Shown here piece by piece: positions 22,077 through 34,300 of a stretch of 64,000 nt of DNA. Numbering within the stretch: position 1 is the stretch's first letter; the number at the start of each line of letters is the position of its first letter. The notes beneath the pieces were generated by a model that had not been told where the DNA came from, searched no databases, and saw nothing but the letters and a program-made list of their open reading frames with translations. Origin of the DNA: Gibbula magus (Eukaryota; Mollusca; Gastropoda; Trochida; Trochidae); contig OW388302.1 in the NCBI GenBank assembly GCA_936450465.1, forward strand, positions 12,549,530 to 12,613,529. The letters run 5' to 3'. A program made the position numbers and the translations under genes.

Positions 22077-22998
22077 GGAGAGATGGGACGCAGAAATCGA
22101 ACTCGCTTACGGTAACATTTTGCGACAACTAAGTATTGTAGTGAATAAGTCTAAAAATATATGGATTACGTTGTTCGAGGCATACGCTTATCCATACACT
22201 AACGGAAAGTGCTTACATTTTCTGTAACGCCTTTTTAACGGTCATTTTACGACATGCCGCATAACGTTATCGTCGCCTATATTCGCGGTAAATATGTTAC
22301 TGTGTGTGTTATTCTTTAGTTACTGACGAATTTAAATCGCCTGGTATAATCAACTGATAGTTATTCTTCCATCATGCACTCTTAGATTGATAGTATGTTC
22401 AATAATGATTACACGGTAGGCCGTCAAAGTTACACTTGAAACTATCAAAATTGCCGTGACGTTAGGTTTTTACGTTTATGAAGGTAATTTAAAATATGAC
22501 GTTAAAGTGATGAAAAACCTCCGGTGACCCCCTATTTTTATTTCTGAATTCGTTTGATTATACAAATGTGCACAATATATTGCATTTTCAGCAATATCTA
22601 AAATATGTGTGTCAGTAAGAAATCCTGTCCAATATGCGAAAAACGATGAGAAAAATGCCGTGTTTAATTAAAAAGTGCTTAATTTAATTTTGTTTCTCTT
22701 TCCAGTGTCATTAATTTTCAAAATATAGACTTGCTATGCATCCCAGTATGTAACTGAAATGTATTCGAAAGGATTCTGAGCTCATTCGTTGAAAGCGAGC
22801 ACTTCATCTAAATACATCAAATCAGTCAAAAATGGCGTACTTTGCCGACGGGAGTATTATCATTAATGCCGATAACTCTTTAAATCGTTCGGTGACCCCC
22901 AAATTTTCTTACATCTTTGAATAAAAGACACAATAAACCTGCTATTTTGAAAAAATAAACGAATTCTAAAATATTTTGTTTCATCGTCCCATCTCTCC
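22077..22998. mobile_element. TTAA-flanked DNA transposon relic (piggyBac/Kolobok type)
   Basis: TTAA at 22073-22076 is followed by GGAGAGATGGGACG; the right end is the inverted CGTCCCATCTCTCC followed by TTAA at 22999-23002. The 922-bp interior has no recognisable transposase. TTAA duplications are known from piggyBac and Kolobok superfamilies; which one applies is undecided. Confidence 0.75.
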
Positions 22999-23699
22999 TT
23001 AAACGTAATAAGAATGATTTTGAATGATAAATTGAATTTACCCTCGTGTCTTCTGCAAGCATGGGACATTTTTAACTTTTATCAACTCGTGTTGATATAT
23101 TTGATATCAGAAGACACTTGGGTGAGATTCTCTATATATACATATATCAAATTCATAATTGTCTACAAATTTCGTATCAATATGTTTAAGAACGACTCTT
23201 TAGCTTTGTGTCTCATTAATCACTAGATAGATAATGAAATGTAAATATAAATATAGTTGCAAGCGACGAAAAGGCAGATTCAGCGTTTTCAATTGTTTTA
23301 ATAAAGACATTCTTGAAAATCATCCAATTCAACAAGTGTACAAATAAAATATGAATACATTCCAGTATGTATATCTCAGTTCGTGTAGAATACATTTCCA
23401 CTTTAACTGGTATGACTACAGCTTAAAAACATGTGTATCTTTGGAGAAATAGGAATTTTAAAGATTTCCAGTGAGGCCTCGATAAAGCAGGTAATGTTGA
23501 TACTGTTGTCCGGTTATTCGTGTCTTAGCATGATTCTCTACACTTGCAAAATCTTCTAAATCGACTATTGTATAAATATTATATGAATTTCGAACAGGTT
23601 TTACCTCACATTACGCGTAGAATAGATTTTAACTCGAACTGGTATGACTTATTGCCCAGTAAAGTGTATATCTTTGAAGAAATAAGAAAATAAGTTTTT

Positions 23700-24660
23700 T
23701 TTAAGAACCTAGGTAAATATTCAAAGTTATCATACTTTGAAAGGTAATTGTGAAAAAATTAATAGGAGTTCGCTGATAAGATATGAAACTTGTTTTTTTC
23801 AAAGGCTTCAGCTGCTTATAAATCTAAGTTTAAGCTCTCAGATGCAAATATCTTCGGCGTGGTGTTTCCGCAAAAATGCACAGGGTCAAAACATTTGAAA
23901 ATTTAAATATGGCGTCGAAACCACGTGACCTACGACTTCGCAATGGTAACTTATTTTGCTTGTCTAGTTATTAAGGATCTTTTAAAAATAGTTCCGAGTC
24001 TCTAGTATGTCACTGGGATTATTTAGAGCGAAATTTAACATGTCAAAATCATACAATTTTAAAGAAAATCAAAATGGCGGCTAAACCACGTGACCTACGG
24101 ATTCGTCATGATTTACTTTTTCTGCTTGTATTGTTCTTGCGCATCTTTTGCAAAAAGTTTCAAGTCTTTTAGTAGAATTTTTTTTAAATGTCCCATGTTA
24201 AATGTTTTCATTATTATGACCGGAAATGACTGTACGCGAGCGATTTTATTATTGGATCCTTAGGACCGTAGTCCTGTTTTACTCTCCTGAACAAATCTTT
24301 CAATTCGATGGGTAAGTTTTCGAATCATCGCCCCTGAAAGTTCGAGCTTTTCAAAAGTTCCCTGACTTTGAAAGGTCACTGTGAAAAAAGTATTAGGAAT
24401 TCGCACAAACAAGAACAAACTTGTTATTCCCCAATGTGTCAGCTATATATAAATACAGTTTCAGCTCTTAGGTGCTCATATCTTCGGAGTGGTGTTTCCG
24501 CAAAGGTACATGGGGTCAGAAATTTTGAAAAAGTTAAAAACTCCAAGATGGCGGCTAAACCACGTGACTTACGATTTCACCGCGATTTACTTTTTTGCTC
24601 GGATTGTCAATGCGCATCTTTCAAAGAAAGTTTCAAGTCTCTAGGTGCATTTTGAAAATT
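23700..24660. repeat. three imperfect direct repeats
   Basis: Blocks with AAACCACGTGAC(C/T)TACG preceded by ATGGCG(T/G) occur near 23912, 24070 and 24545. The surrounding text (GTGGTGTTTCCGCAAA, AAGTTTCAAGTCT, GAAAGGT.A.TGTGAAAAA) also repeats. The Kozak-like ATGGCGGC sites sit in repeat DNA with no sustained frame. Confidence 0.7.
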
Positions 24661-25924
24661 TTATGTTAAAATGTTAAAAATCGGAATTTGGATTCGAACT
24701 GGACATTTAATGGGTAAACTGATTAGGCCCAAAAGTTTCGCGGCACAATTTTATCAGCCTGAAAAGTTTGGTTGCAATAGCTGCATTCCTTCTTGCCAAA
24801 GTGGTTGAAACAAACTGCTGAATCCTTAATTACTGGTATTACAATGGCAGTCACTTTCTCGTATGAACTAATTGTTCAGTGATGGACAGCAGCTCTTTGT
24901 TATTGCAATCTGCTATATGTCTTTAAGTGACGGAGACTAAATTCATTGATTAGATTTTTGTGAACTCGAACTCCTGCTTGAAGATTGTTTGTTTGTCCTA
25001 ATTAAGTGACATTGCTTTAATAATATGTTCAAGGTTAGTCCATCTTCAAATTGGAAACTGTGGCATTACTTCATGCTACATATCTTATCTTGACATTTGA
25101 AACTTCAGCCTGATTTCAATTATTGATGAATTTTCCTCAAGTAACTATTTGTTTACTAAGTTATTTGACTGCCGTTTGTGTTTAATTATAGTTCTTTGAT
25201 CAACCATAGTTTTTAGCTTTTTTTCTTGTGTTGGAATGTCCAAGTCGTTCCGGATGAAAGGGAAGATATTCGGAGTTTGGGTTATTGGTAGCTGCAACTG
25301 TTATGGTACGGTTTAGTGCTGGTTTTTTTCTATGGGATTTCGCAATTCAGAAATTATGTGACGGGTTTCTTTTGTTCAATACCTTTGGAAATGATATTGT
25401 AAGGAAAGGCTCGTTTAAGCAGATCAAGTTTTGATTCTTCTGATCTTTTTTGTTTATTATTATTATTGTGCATGTGCGTCTTGCTAGACAATACGGTAGA
25501 TTAGTTTTTAAACAGTTTTTCATTAGAGCTTTTTAATTGAAGATAAAGTTGTGTGTCCGTAGGCTAATGCTATATGCCAGTAAAACGTTTAGCTTCTTCT
25601 TGATAAGAACATCCCAAAATGGATTAGTGATTTGTTTCTATATTGTAAATTTAATATTTTGATACATATTCTGAAGTGCAATTAGAATACATTGAATATT
25701 TCCCTTTGATGTTTGCCATAACAGAAAATAGTCATCTTAGTAATGTTTCCATTTTGAAATACATTGTCTGTTAATTCATCAACATAGATGTATTTCTGTT
25801 GTCAAACTTTCCTCAAAGTAGCCCAAAATCTAGTTTGCATATACAGGTGCAAATGTAGTTTGCCGTACCTAGAACTTGTATAAACATCTATGATGGGCAT
25901 TCTAGAAGTTTAGGTGATAAAGAA

Positions 25925-26010
25925 TGAAGAACAATTTTATGGATACACAACTTCTTTATTCAGTGTAGGCGACGTTTCGACAAGCTTGTCGTTGTCAAAC
26001 AAGTGATGCA
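25925..26010. repeat. copy of the TTTATGGAT..GGCGACGTTTCG palindrome family
   Basis: TTTATGGATACACAACTTCT, TTTATT and GGCGACGTTTCGA lead into CGACAAGCTTGTCG. It matches the left arm and centre of the full fold-back at 49683-49822. Confidence 0.6.
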
Positions 26011-26339
26011 GTTGAACAAGTTCCCGGGAGTATATACATGTAGTTTTTATAACAGAGGAGGATGAGAAGGTTTTGAGTTGTTATTACAGAAGATAGGCTT
26101 GATGTACAAATATTGAGTATCACTCTCTCTGGCTTCTACTCAATATTTAATGATAAATGACTTGTCAAATCTGTCGTTGAGATGTTCTGAGTGTTTGTCA
26201 ATCCACTATTCAAATCCTTCAATCCCTATTTGGTGAGGGGTATTGCTGTAAAGTGAAATGACACCAAAGCTTACAAATTGAATTTGTTATGGCGTTTCAT
26301 AGATTTGCCCCTATTTGTTCACTCTTTTGTTAAGGTTAA

Positions 26340-29300
26340 GGAGAAGACTAAACTTTCCAGATGTTATAGAATTTATTGAGAAATATGACTTTATTTGCCT
26401 ACAAGAAACAAAAACAGATGCATTGGATGATATTAACATTTTCCTTGAAAAACAGAATAAACGTCATTAGACGTTCTGTTTGAATTGGTTTAGCAGTTTC
26501 AGATCACGTGTCTCCTTATGGTACTTTATTAGACTTGACTAATGAGATAATGATAATGTTTTATGGGTTAAACTAGCAGGATGTCTGTTGAACTTAGATC
26601 AATATGTTTACCTAGGTATTGTATACATACCACCTGAATGCTTTCTATTGGTGAATATATTGAACATAATCTTACATAATTATCGACTCATACTGACAAT
26701 ATCATCTTGACTGGGGATGTCAATGCAAGGACCAAATCTTTAATTGATTTTTGTTCTTTTGACAAATATCTATCTGAAGAACTAAAAAGATCGTGATGAT
26801 ATGAGATCAGAACTGGATCAAGAATCAATACTTAATAATATGTGTATCCCACTTGAAAGAACATCTAAGGACATAGGCCATTCAAATAACTATGGATTTA
26901 GATTGATTGATTTGTGTAAAGTCATAATTTGCTAATCTGTAATGGTAGACTTGGTTTGGACACCAAGGTAACACAACATGCAAAGATGTCAGTGCAGTAG
27001 ACTATGTGATTTCATCAACAATTTCATTACCTTTGTTTAATGATTTTAGTATTGCAGAATGTTGCCCTATGTAATCTGATGTGCACAAACCCATCGATTT
27101 CAGTCTAAATGCCCCAGGTGCTCATTATCAAGACATATTTAATGAACAGACCCCTTCTCTTAATAACACAAACATCCCTGATAGCAAACCGGGTAAATTC
27201 AATCATGATAATACTGATGTATTCCTTGAAAACATCCCAGATGATTGTGTAAACAGAGTATGTGTGAAAGCAAGCTCACGAAGGGAAGGTCAAGGTAACT
27301 CAGTAGAAGTTTATTGATTCTGCACGAAAAACCTTATAAGGCTAATGTCACTACTCATAGTAAAACAAAAGCTCATTCTAAGCCCTGGTTTGGACCAGAT
27401 TGTATGGAGAAACGCAAGTCATTTCATAAAACAAAAACACTATATCATAAGAACACAACAGATAATAATAAAACTTTAATACGTAAAGCAAGTAATCAAT
27501 ATAAGAAAACAATAAATAAGTACATAAAGAATGAAACACACTTTATTAGAAATGAATTACATTAAACCCAGCATTTATCACCAAAACACTATTGAAGACT
27601 GTTGAAAGGTAAACAGAAGGAAGATAGTTGTCCAGTCCCACTAGATACATTTTATGATCACTTCAACAATGTCAACGAAACCATGACTGGTGATGACATA
27701 TGTCATGATGGGTTGAAGGACCCATCAAATTATGATGTAAGTGTACTTAATGGTGATATAACTTTGAATGAAGTTAATGTTGCTCTCCATAAGTTGAAGA
27801 CAAATAAAGCACCAGGCGTAGATATGATTTTGAATGAACACTTATTTTCAGTTTCACCAAAATTTTTAGCATTGTATGTCGAATACTTTAAAACTGTACT
27901 TCAGACAGGAATAGTACCTCAATCATGACTTACTGGTACAATTAAACCCTCCTCATATAGACCTATCCCTATCCTGAGGTGCTTTGGTAATCTAGTATCC
28001 TTAATGAGAGATTGATTAAATTATGCGATGATAATGACATAATATCACTTGCCCAATCTGGTTTAAGAAAAGCATTCTCAACAACTGATAACGTGTTAGT
28101 AATTCATAATCTGATAAATTGTTTAAAGAAACCCAAAAAGAAACTTTTCTGAGCCTTTATAGATTTAAAGCATTTGATAAAGTTTGGAGAATTGGATTGT
28201 GGACACAATTAAGACAAAATAGTGTCAAGGCGAAAATATTGACTTTAATACAAAATATGTATAATGATATGAAGTCTTGTGTTATGTTAGAATCTAAAAG
28301 ATCACAATTTTTCGATTGTCTTTCAGGATTTAGACAAGGAAATAACTTGTTTCCGCTTTAAATTTCCTTATTTTTAAATGATCTCTAGTAGATCAAGCAA
28401 GTGTTGGTGTTGCATTAGAAATAGCTCGTGGGGATTGTACTATTTATTTCAAACTATATCATTTTATTGTAAGCTGAGACCCATGAGGACTCGCAACATT
28501 CACTAAATGTATCGCGACATTTTGAACTCCAGGTTAATACTAGCAAGACTTAAATAATTGTATTTGGTTCTGGATCTGCAGCTAGTTATAAGAAATCGGT
28601 TTATTAAAATGATGAAAAAATAGAAGTCGTAGACACTTATAAATATCAAGGAACTTTGTTACATAGAAATGGTCGTATGAACTTTGCTGTTAATACAAAG
28701 CCGATCCCGGCATGAAGGCATCGATAGCATTATTAAAACGTGCTCGAATTTTTTTCCCGCATTTGACAGATTAGTTGTACCGATATTGTTGTATAGATGT
28801 GAAATATTGGAACATGTGAACACTGATATGATAGCAAGTGTACATTTAGCAACTAGTAAACCACACCCAATAGTATGGTATATGGGGAATTTGGAAGAGA
28901 AACTTTACAGATCCAGGTATTTTCGCATCCAGATAACAAAATAGCAGCATTTACTAACGGTGATAAAACAAAAAAAGGGCTATTCATGGTTAAGTCGTAT
29001 CAAACATATTCTTTGTAAATGTGGATTGCCTGATGTTTTTGATAACCCTCATCTCTACTCAAATTCATGGATCATGTCCAAGGTTGAATCAGTTTTAAAA
29101 GACCAATTTTTACAATCATGCAGGAGCGATATAAACAATTCCAAGGAGTTTATTATAAGACTCTTAAACGCTCTCCTGAATTTGAACAATATATACTCCT
29201 CTCAAACCAAATATCCAAACCATTCCTTAAATTTAGAACAAGCAATCACAAACTTCCATTAGAAACTGGCCGATGGCAAACTATCGAAAAAGAACAGAGA

Positions 29301-29660
29301 TTCTGTAAGCTGTTTGATTCACATTTGATTGGAGATGATTTCCACTATATATCTAAATATAAATGTAACTTTTTAATGGATTTACGTAAATATATTGTTA
29401 AAAGAATAGTATTGTTCCTGGCGAAGTTTGTTAAAAATTCGTACACTACATGTATTTTCAAGTAAAATTTCTACCCTCAAACAACAATTTAAGTTTAATA
29501 GGATTGTTTGTAACCAATTTGATTGAACTATCTCTTAAATGCAGATATCTTGCTGTACATTCTATGTTTATTACATTCTATGTACATGTATTTACTCATG
29601 TACCACCGATGGTGGATCTTTTTGAGTAATAAACGAGTGATGATTATGATGATGATGATG
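26340..29660 (+). mobile_element. dead non-LTR retrotransposon (LINE) ORF2
   Basis: Pieces of one plus-strand polyprotein appear in order but in shifting frames. APE-type endonuclease: ICLQETKTD near 26395 and GDVNARTK near 26720. Reverse transcriptase: NKAPGVDMILNEH near 27810, YRPIPIL near 27957, AFDKVWRIGLWTQL near 28170, FRQGNNLFPL near 28330. C-terminal region: EVVDTYKYQGTLLH near 28630, PLETGRWQTIEKEQRFCKLF near 29255, then IGDDFHYI. The YADD catalytic box is missing and many stops and frameshifts are present. The end carries AATAAA and an (ATG)n-like tail at 29640-29660. Clade (CR1/Jockey/RTE-like) is not resolved. Confidence 0.85.
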
Positions 29661-30119
29661 TTAGTGGATCAATTAAAACGGTGTAACAGTGGGGGTTAAT
29701 TAAGATAAAATAAGGGATCACCGGGTCGACAAAGGAATGAAACATTATGACAGTTAACAGGAAGTTGGCTAGTTTAATATTTTATTCCAATTCACATTCA
29801 ATCTTTTACACAATATTTTACAACTAAAATACAAAATATCATAAATGTGACAAGCACACGTATTACATCACTACTCACATATTTACATTTAACTAATTTT
29901 ATAATAAAATATTTTGAAAAAGACCTGTTAATAATTTCAGCATTAAATATACAATGTTTCAACTCATTTATCCAACTCACGAACCAACTTAGAGGGAGAC
30001 AAACTCTTCATTTGTACATAAATGAAATTTCTAATTGTCAACGTCTCACATTTCAAAGGTTGTTCTCAGTAAAATTGTTCTGTCCTGTATAAAATATGTT
30101 TGAGGCATCAAATTGCAGT

Positions 30120-30275
30120 AATCAGGTGAACACACAAAAGATTAGACATGAAATGAGGCATACGACCTCGGAGCCCAAAATCAAATAAATCGTTTTGGAT
30201 GCCATACTTGCCTAAAGTGTCGAAAGCTTTTACCAAATCGAGAACGATAGACACCGTATGTCTATCTTTTGTAAA
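30120..30275 (-). mobile_element. reverse transcriptase fragment of a second LINE
   Basis: The minus strand reads RHTVSIVLDLVKAFDTLGKY and then GLRGRMPHFMSNLL, matching the RT core of Jockey-type LINEs (xxLDLxKAFDTxWxxGILxxLxxxGLRGRLPxFI). Only this fragment is present, in opposite orientation to the LINE at 26340-29660. Confidence 0.7.
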
Positions 30276-30883
30276 CAGACGACATATAACATACAGTAGT
30301 CGGAACGGACGTATACAATGTATATAAGGGTATATACATACATGTAGGTAAAGTTTCGTGTTCATCTAATGTGATTTCAATTGCCAATTATTATCATTGA
30401 ATCATAAAAGCATTCGGCTTCAAGTAAGACGAACAACCTGTTGATTAGGTATGAGCAAAATGATGGTATTGACGATATTCAATGATTTAGAGCATGTTTG
30501 TCCAATAAAAAATAGATTTGTATGACCGTCAAACCTCGCTGTAATTTGACCATAGGTTTGGATGCTGATTGAAAATCGATATCTCAGAAAATGAAAAATG
30601 TGTTGGTCGTGGATTCAAGTTTTGAAGAAATAATATTGTTTATAGGGCTATTTTGAAATCTAGCTTCAAGTTAGACGAAGTGTTTCGCTAGTTTCAGTCC
30701 TTTAATGAGATATTATTTGCAGTCCTTTATGTTCAACAATCCTCTCTCTGGAGCTCTCATTCTGTAGTTTGGAAGACATGCTGATATTTGTCATGTGCGT
30801 TTGCATTTTATTTATATTAATTTGTTGGTGGTAATTGTTGCGTTTGTTTAATCAGTAATGGTCGTACTGAATTTATATTTCAG

Positions 30884-31393
30884 GTAATCTCATTTTGCTG
30901 GTCCTTATCCCATTCATATCTGGTCTGTGTTCAACGTGTCTTGAAGGACAATGCTATGACAATGGTGAGTGCATCGCCGGGTGTATACAGGGGTATGTGG
31001 GTATATACTGTGATGAAGACTGTCCCACCAGGTGTGTGAACAATGAGTGCTACATAGACAGAATCAAAGGAACAGTCACTTGCTCAGATGGTTGTGAATC
31101 AGGATACTGTGGCACCAAGTGTACTTATCCGTGCCCTGATGGTTGTGTGACGTGTGACAGAGAGTGTAACTCTTGCAATGAGACTCTCTGTCCTGAACGT
31201 CGTTATGGAGATGACTGTAGTGAAATATGCAACCCAAGATATGAGAAATGTGACAGAGAAAGTGGACAATGCATCAGATGCAGACGAGGATATTTCGGGG
31301 ACGAATGTACCCGGGAATGCAAGGCGTGTTTCACCAGAGAAGATGATCTTATTGATGCCTGTCTGTCGGGGTGTGACAAATGCCAGTCTAAAG
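30884..31393 (+). CDS. gene B exon 2: end of signal peptide and first EGF-like modules
   Basis: Acceptor TTTATATTTCAG; phase 1 at both ends; donor GTATGC. It begins NLILLVLIPFISGLC, a hydrophobic core and small-residue end typical of a signal peptide, so an upstream exon must supply the Met. EGF-like modules are marked by GYVGIYC, GYCGTKC, RRYGDDC and GYFGDEC. Confidence 0.82.
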
Positions 31394-34300
31394 GTATGCT
31401 TATAATCCATTGATTAAAAAAGTTCTTAAATGTCAGTCACCCTGATACCAAATTATCAGTGTCACAACCTCATCTCTCTGTATCACAACTGCATTAGCCA
31501 TCTGGATTATTTTACTGTTTACACATTTACTTACCTTTGAATTACCTTTAAAGGGAAAATTCACCCATCATAGTTTGTAATGAGCCTTCTGAACATAGAC
31601 ATATTGTTTGAGTATGTATAAACATTTGACTTGACGAATTTGGGTTTCTCAAAATGTGCATCAATTAATGTGATATTGGTCCTTGTTAATTTGAATCATA
31701 TGAACAACAGAATGCGGCGGTTATCATCTATAACACACATCTATTGATTGATACACTTTCTACAAACCTGTATTAATATTGTTTGAATTTTACCCATATA
31801 GAGTCGTGTCGTGCTGGTTTCCATGGAAACTCGTGTGAACTGAAATGTTCTTCTGCCTGTGATAACCCAGGAGGATGTAACAGAGGAACAGGAGAATGTT
31901 CTGCTGGGTGTGAGTCTGGATATCACGGACTGGCCTGTAACTACACGTGTAGTGAACACTGTTTGAACAGAAAATGTGACCAGACAACAGGAGAATGTTC
32001 TGCTGGGTGTGAGTCTGGATATCAAGGCCCAACATGTAGGACAATCAAAAACGGTAAGTATTTTAGAAGATAACTTTTAGTGTAAAAAGTGTAAAGCAGT
32101 CATGGCTATATAATGACTATATGAAGTGATGCCTTTTAATATGTGCAACATTATGAAACTCATATATGGTTCTACATCAAGATAAACCTGTGGGTATGGA
32201 ATAGATAACAGAGTAGAGAGGAGTTCGTTTCCCGAACATATTCTTATGAAGCTTTTTAAATTGTAAATTTGTAAATTGCGCATTGTTAAAGTCGGCAACT
32301 TTCGAATTGATCATGTTTAAAATCAGTAACAAATATACATTTATTAAATATCACCATGGTTGTTTTCTGATAACAAAGAGGAAAATGAAAAGAAGTCATA
32401 TAGTCAAGATAATTATCTAGTACTTTAAAAACGTACATTCTAATAACCTGTCACTATTTTTAGAGAAGCTAAACAGCAGAAGGCAGAACGTTCTGCACAA
32501 TTTAGGTGGTGGATTTAAAACAAAAAATAACTTTTCCAAAATGACCGCCAGGGATTTTGTTGGTAATCTGTTTGTGTTTTTTTTTGTACATTTCTGTCGA
32601 TCATGTCATGCAATTTATCAAACAAAGCTTGTTTAATTAGCTTTTCAAAATGTGCTTTTCAATCAAAACACGCTTGCCATGCGTCCATTGTTTCCCACAA
32701 CGTGGCTTGCCTGTTGCTATAGGAACAAGCATCCCAACTTTACACGTTCATCCCCTTTCAGTTGGTGATAATTCATTTTAAATTAATTGCTGTAAAGTAA
32801 GGTATGTTCTGAAGCTGTGAATCTTAGCGGTCAAGTGGATGATAAGTTGGCTCTATGGACTGCTTTGAAATCGTTTCGTGTTTGTCCTGAGAGCAGGTAG
32901 AACTGTTCTCTACAGCAAACAAAGTTGCAGAGCACCTGGCGAGATTCGAACCTGGACCTCTTGATGAATGAACCAAACGCGATAATTACTGCACATTCAT
33001 ACATTGAGCAGCTGCGACAAAGTTGATTTTACAACAAAGTTTATTAAAATGTTGCCTGTGAAACATGCCATTCTCCAATAGTATACGAACACAAGACATG
33101 TCATTTTGCAATAGGGATAAATATTGGTCAAAGTTCTTCTGGACGTGAGTATAGTGTTATATATACAGACATTATGTGAGTAGGTGCACAGTACGTGGAT
33201 ATGTATAGGTTCCTGTGTACGCATGCGTGTTTGTCTTCATGAAGTTCCATGTGCATTGAGACTTGTCATCCTGTGACGACTCTGTTTCTATTTCAGCTGT
33301 TGAAAATGATTCTTCAAACAACGGGGTTTTGGCCATAGTCTTACCAGTCGTGAGTCTGCTTGTGTTGTAAGTACATGTTAGCCTTTGCCCTCACATTTAC
33401 ACTGAGAAATTTGAATCACTGATTACATCTGGAATTCTTCATCAATATTTTAAGAAAATTACCAATGAGTTGAATAGTCTATTATGTCATTACAAACAAT
33501 TATGCGAGTTTGTATGGCAAACAAGTGATTTATTTATACGTTTAAGCGCAAATGAGCAGGTTACATAGATGTATATATAAATATATAACCTTTGACGTAT
33601 TGGGGTGGACGCACATGCTGTATTTGGTTAAGGGTTCAAATTTTAGCCGATTATTAATGATATTCAAACATATAATACAAAATATTATTTACAAAAAATT
33701 ATGAAGTATGATGTAATTATTTTACTCAGGTAAAATGACCGAGGTTAGGACAGTGTTCAGATCAACATATTTTCACTCGTCGTATTTTCAATATGTGACT
33801 CTTTAACAGCCAATAATACGTAGTCAAAGTCGAATGGGGTTATTGTTCAAAATTCCAAACACTATATTCGTTCATTATATGAATGAATATGTTATTTAGC
33901 AATTTAGACGAGTACCAATTCGCCCAAGGTTCGGACAGCTTTTACCTTGGTTCGGACAGGGTCGGCCAAATTTTTGACAATTCGTTACCAAACTGCATGG
34001 ACGCAAAAAGGGTGATGGATAAACTGCAGTGCGATGTTTGTTTCAGCCTAAAATATAATTTTAGTCGTGTTTGAAAGTAAATGGTAAGCAGGATAATTAA
34101 TAGCATCTATTCACATGCAGGTAAGAACGTTTTGTGTCGCGTGTTAAATCGCTGAACATAAGAATAGCACACGTTTTCTATTTATTCAGACTGACCTCAC
34201 CTTTACTATGGGCCTGGTACGATATCATTTGATTACTACTTGCTTACAACCTAAAACACACGCATATGTTAACAAAACTTTTAAGAGAACCGTAAATTGT

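Larger units (their letters stand above)
18485..30883. other. intergenic block between gene A and gene B
   Basis: The two receptor genes point away from each other across this 12.4 kb. It contains the upstream region of gene A, nested transposon copies (18770-21720), a TTAA-flanked element, imperfect direct repeats and a dead LINE, itemised separately. From 24661 to 26340 I see only AT-rich DNA apart from the half palindrome at 25925. No TATA box or other promoter signal could be singled out. Confidence 0.6.

Noticed and set aside
30778..30830. ATG with a hydrophobic stretch just upstream of gene B exon 2
   Set aside because: It looks like a signal peptide, but its only decent donor (GTAATT) leaves phase 2 while exon 2 needs phase 1, and the intron would be about 50 bp.
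31548..31575. TTTAAAGGGAAAATTCACCC as an end of a TTAA element
   Set aside because: No matching inverted end was found nearby, so it could be chance or a solo end.
32930..32975. tRNA gene on the minus strand
   Set aside because: The B-box-like motif is present, but no acceptor stem or A box can be paired; a SINE fragment is more likely.
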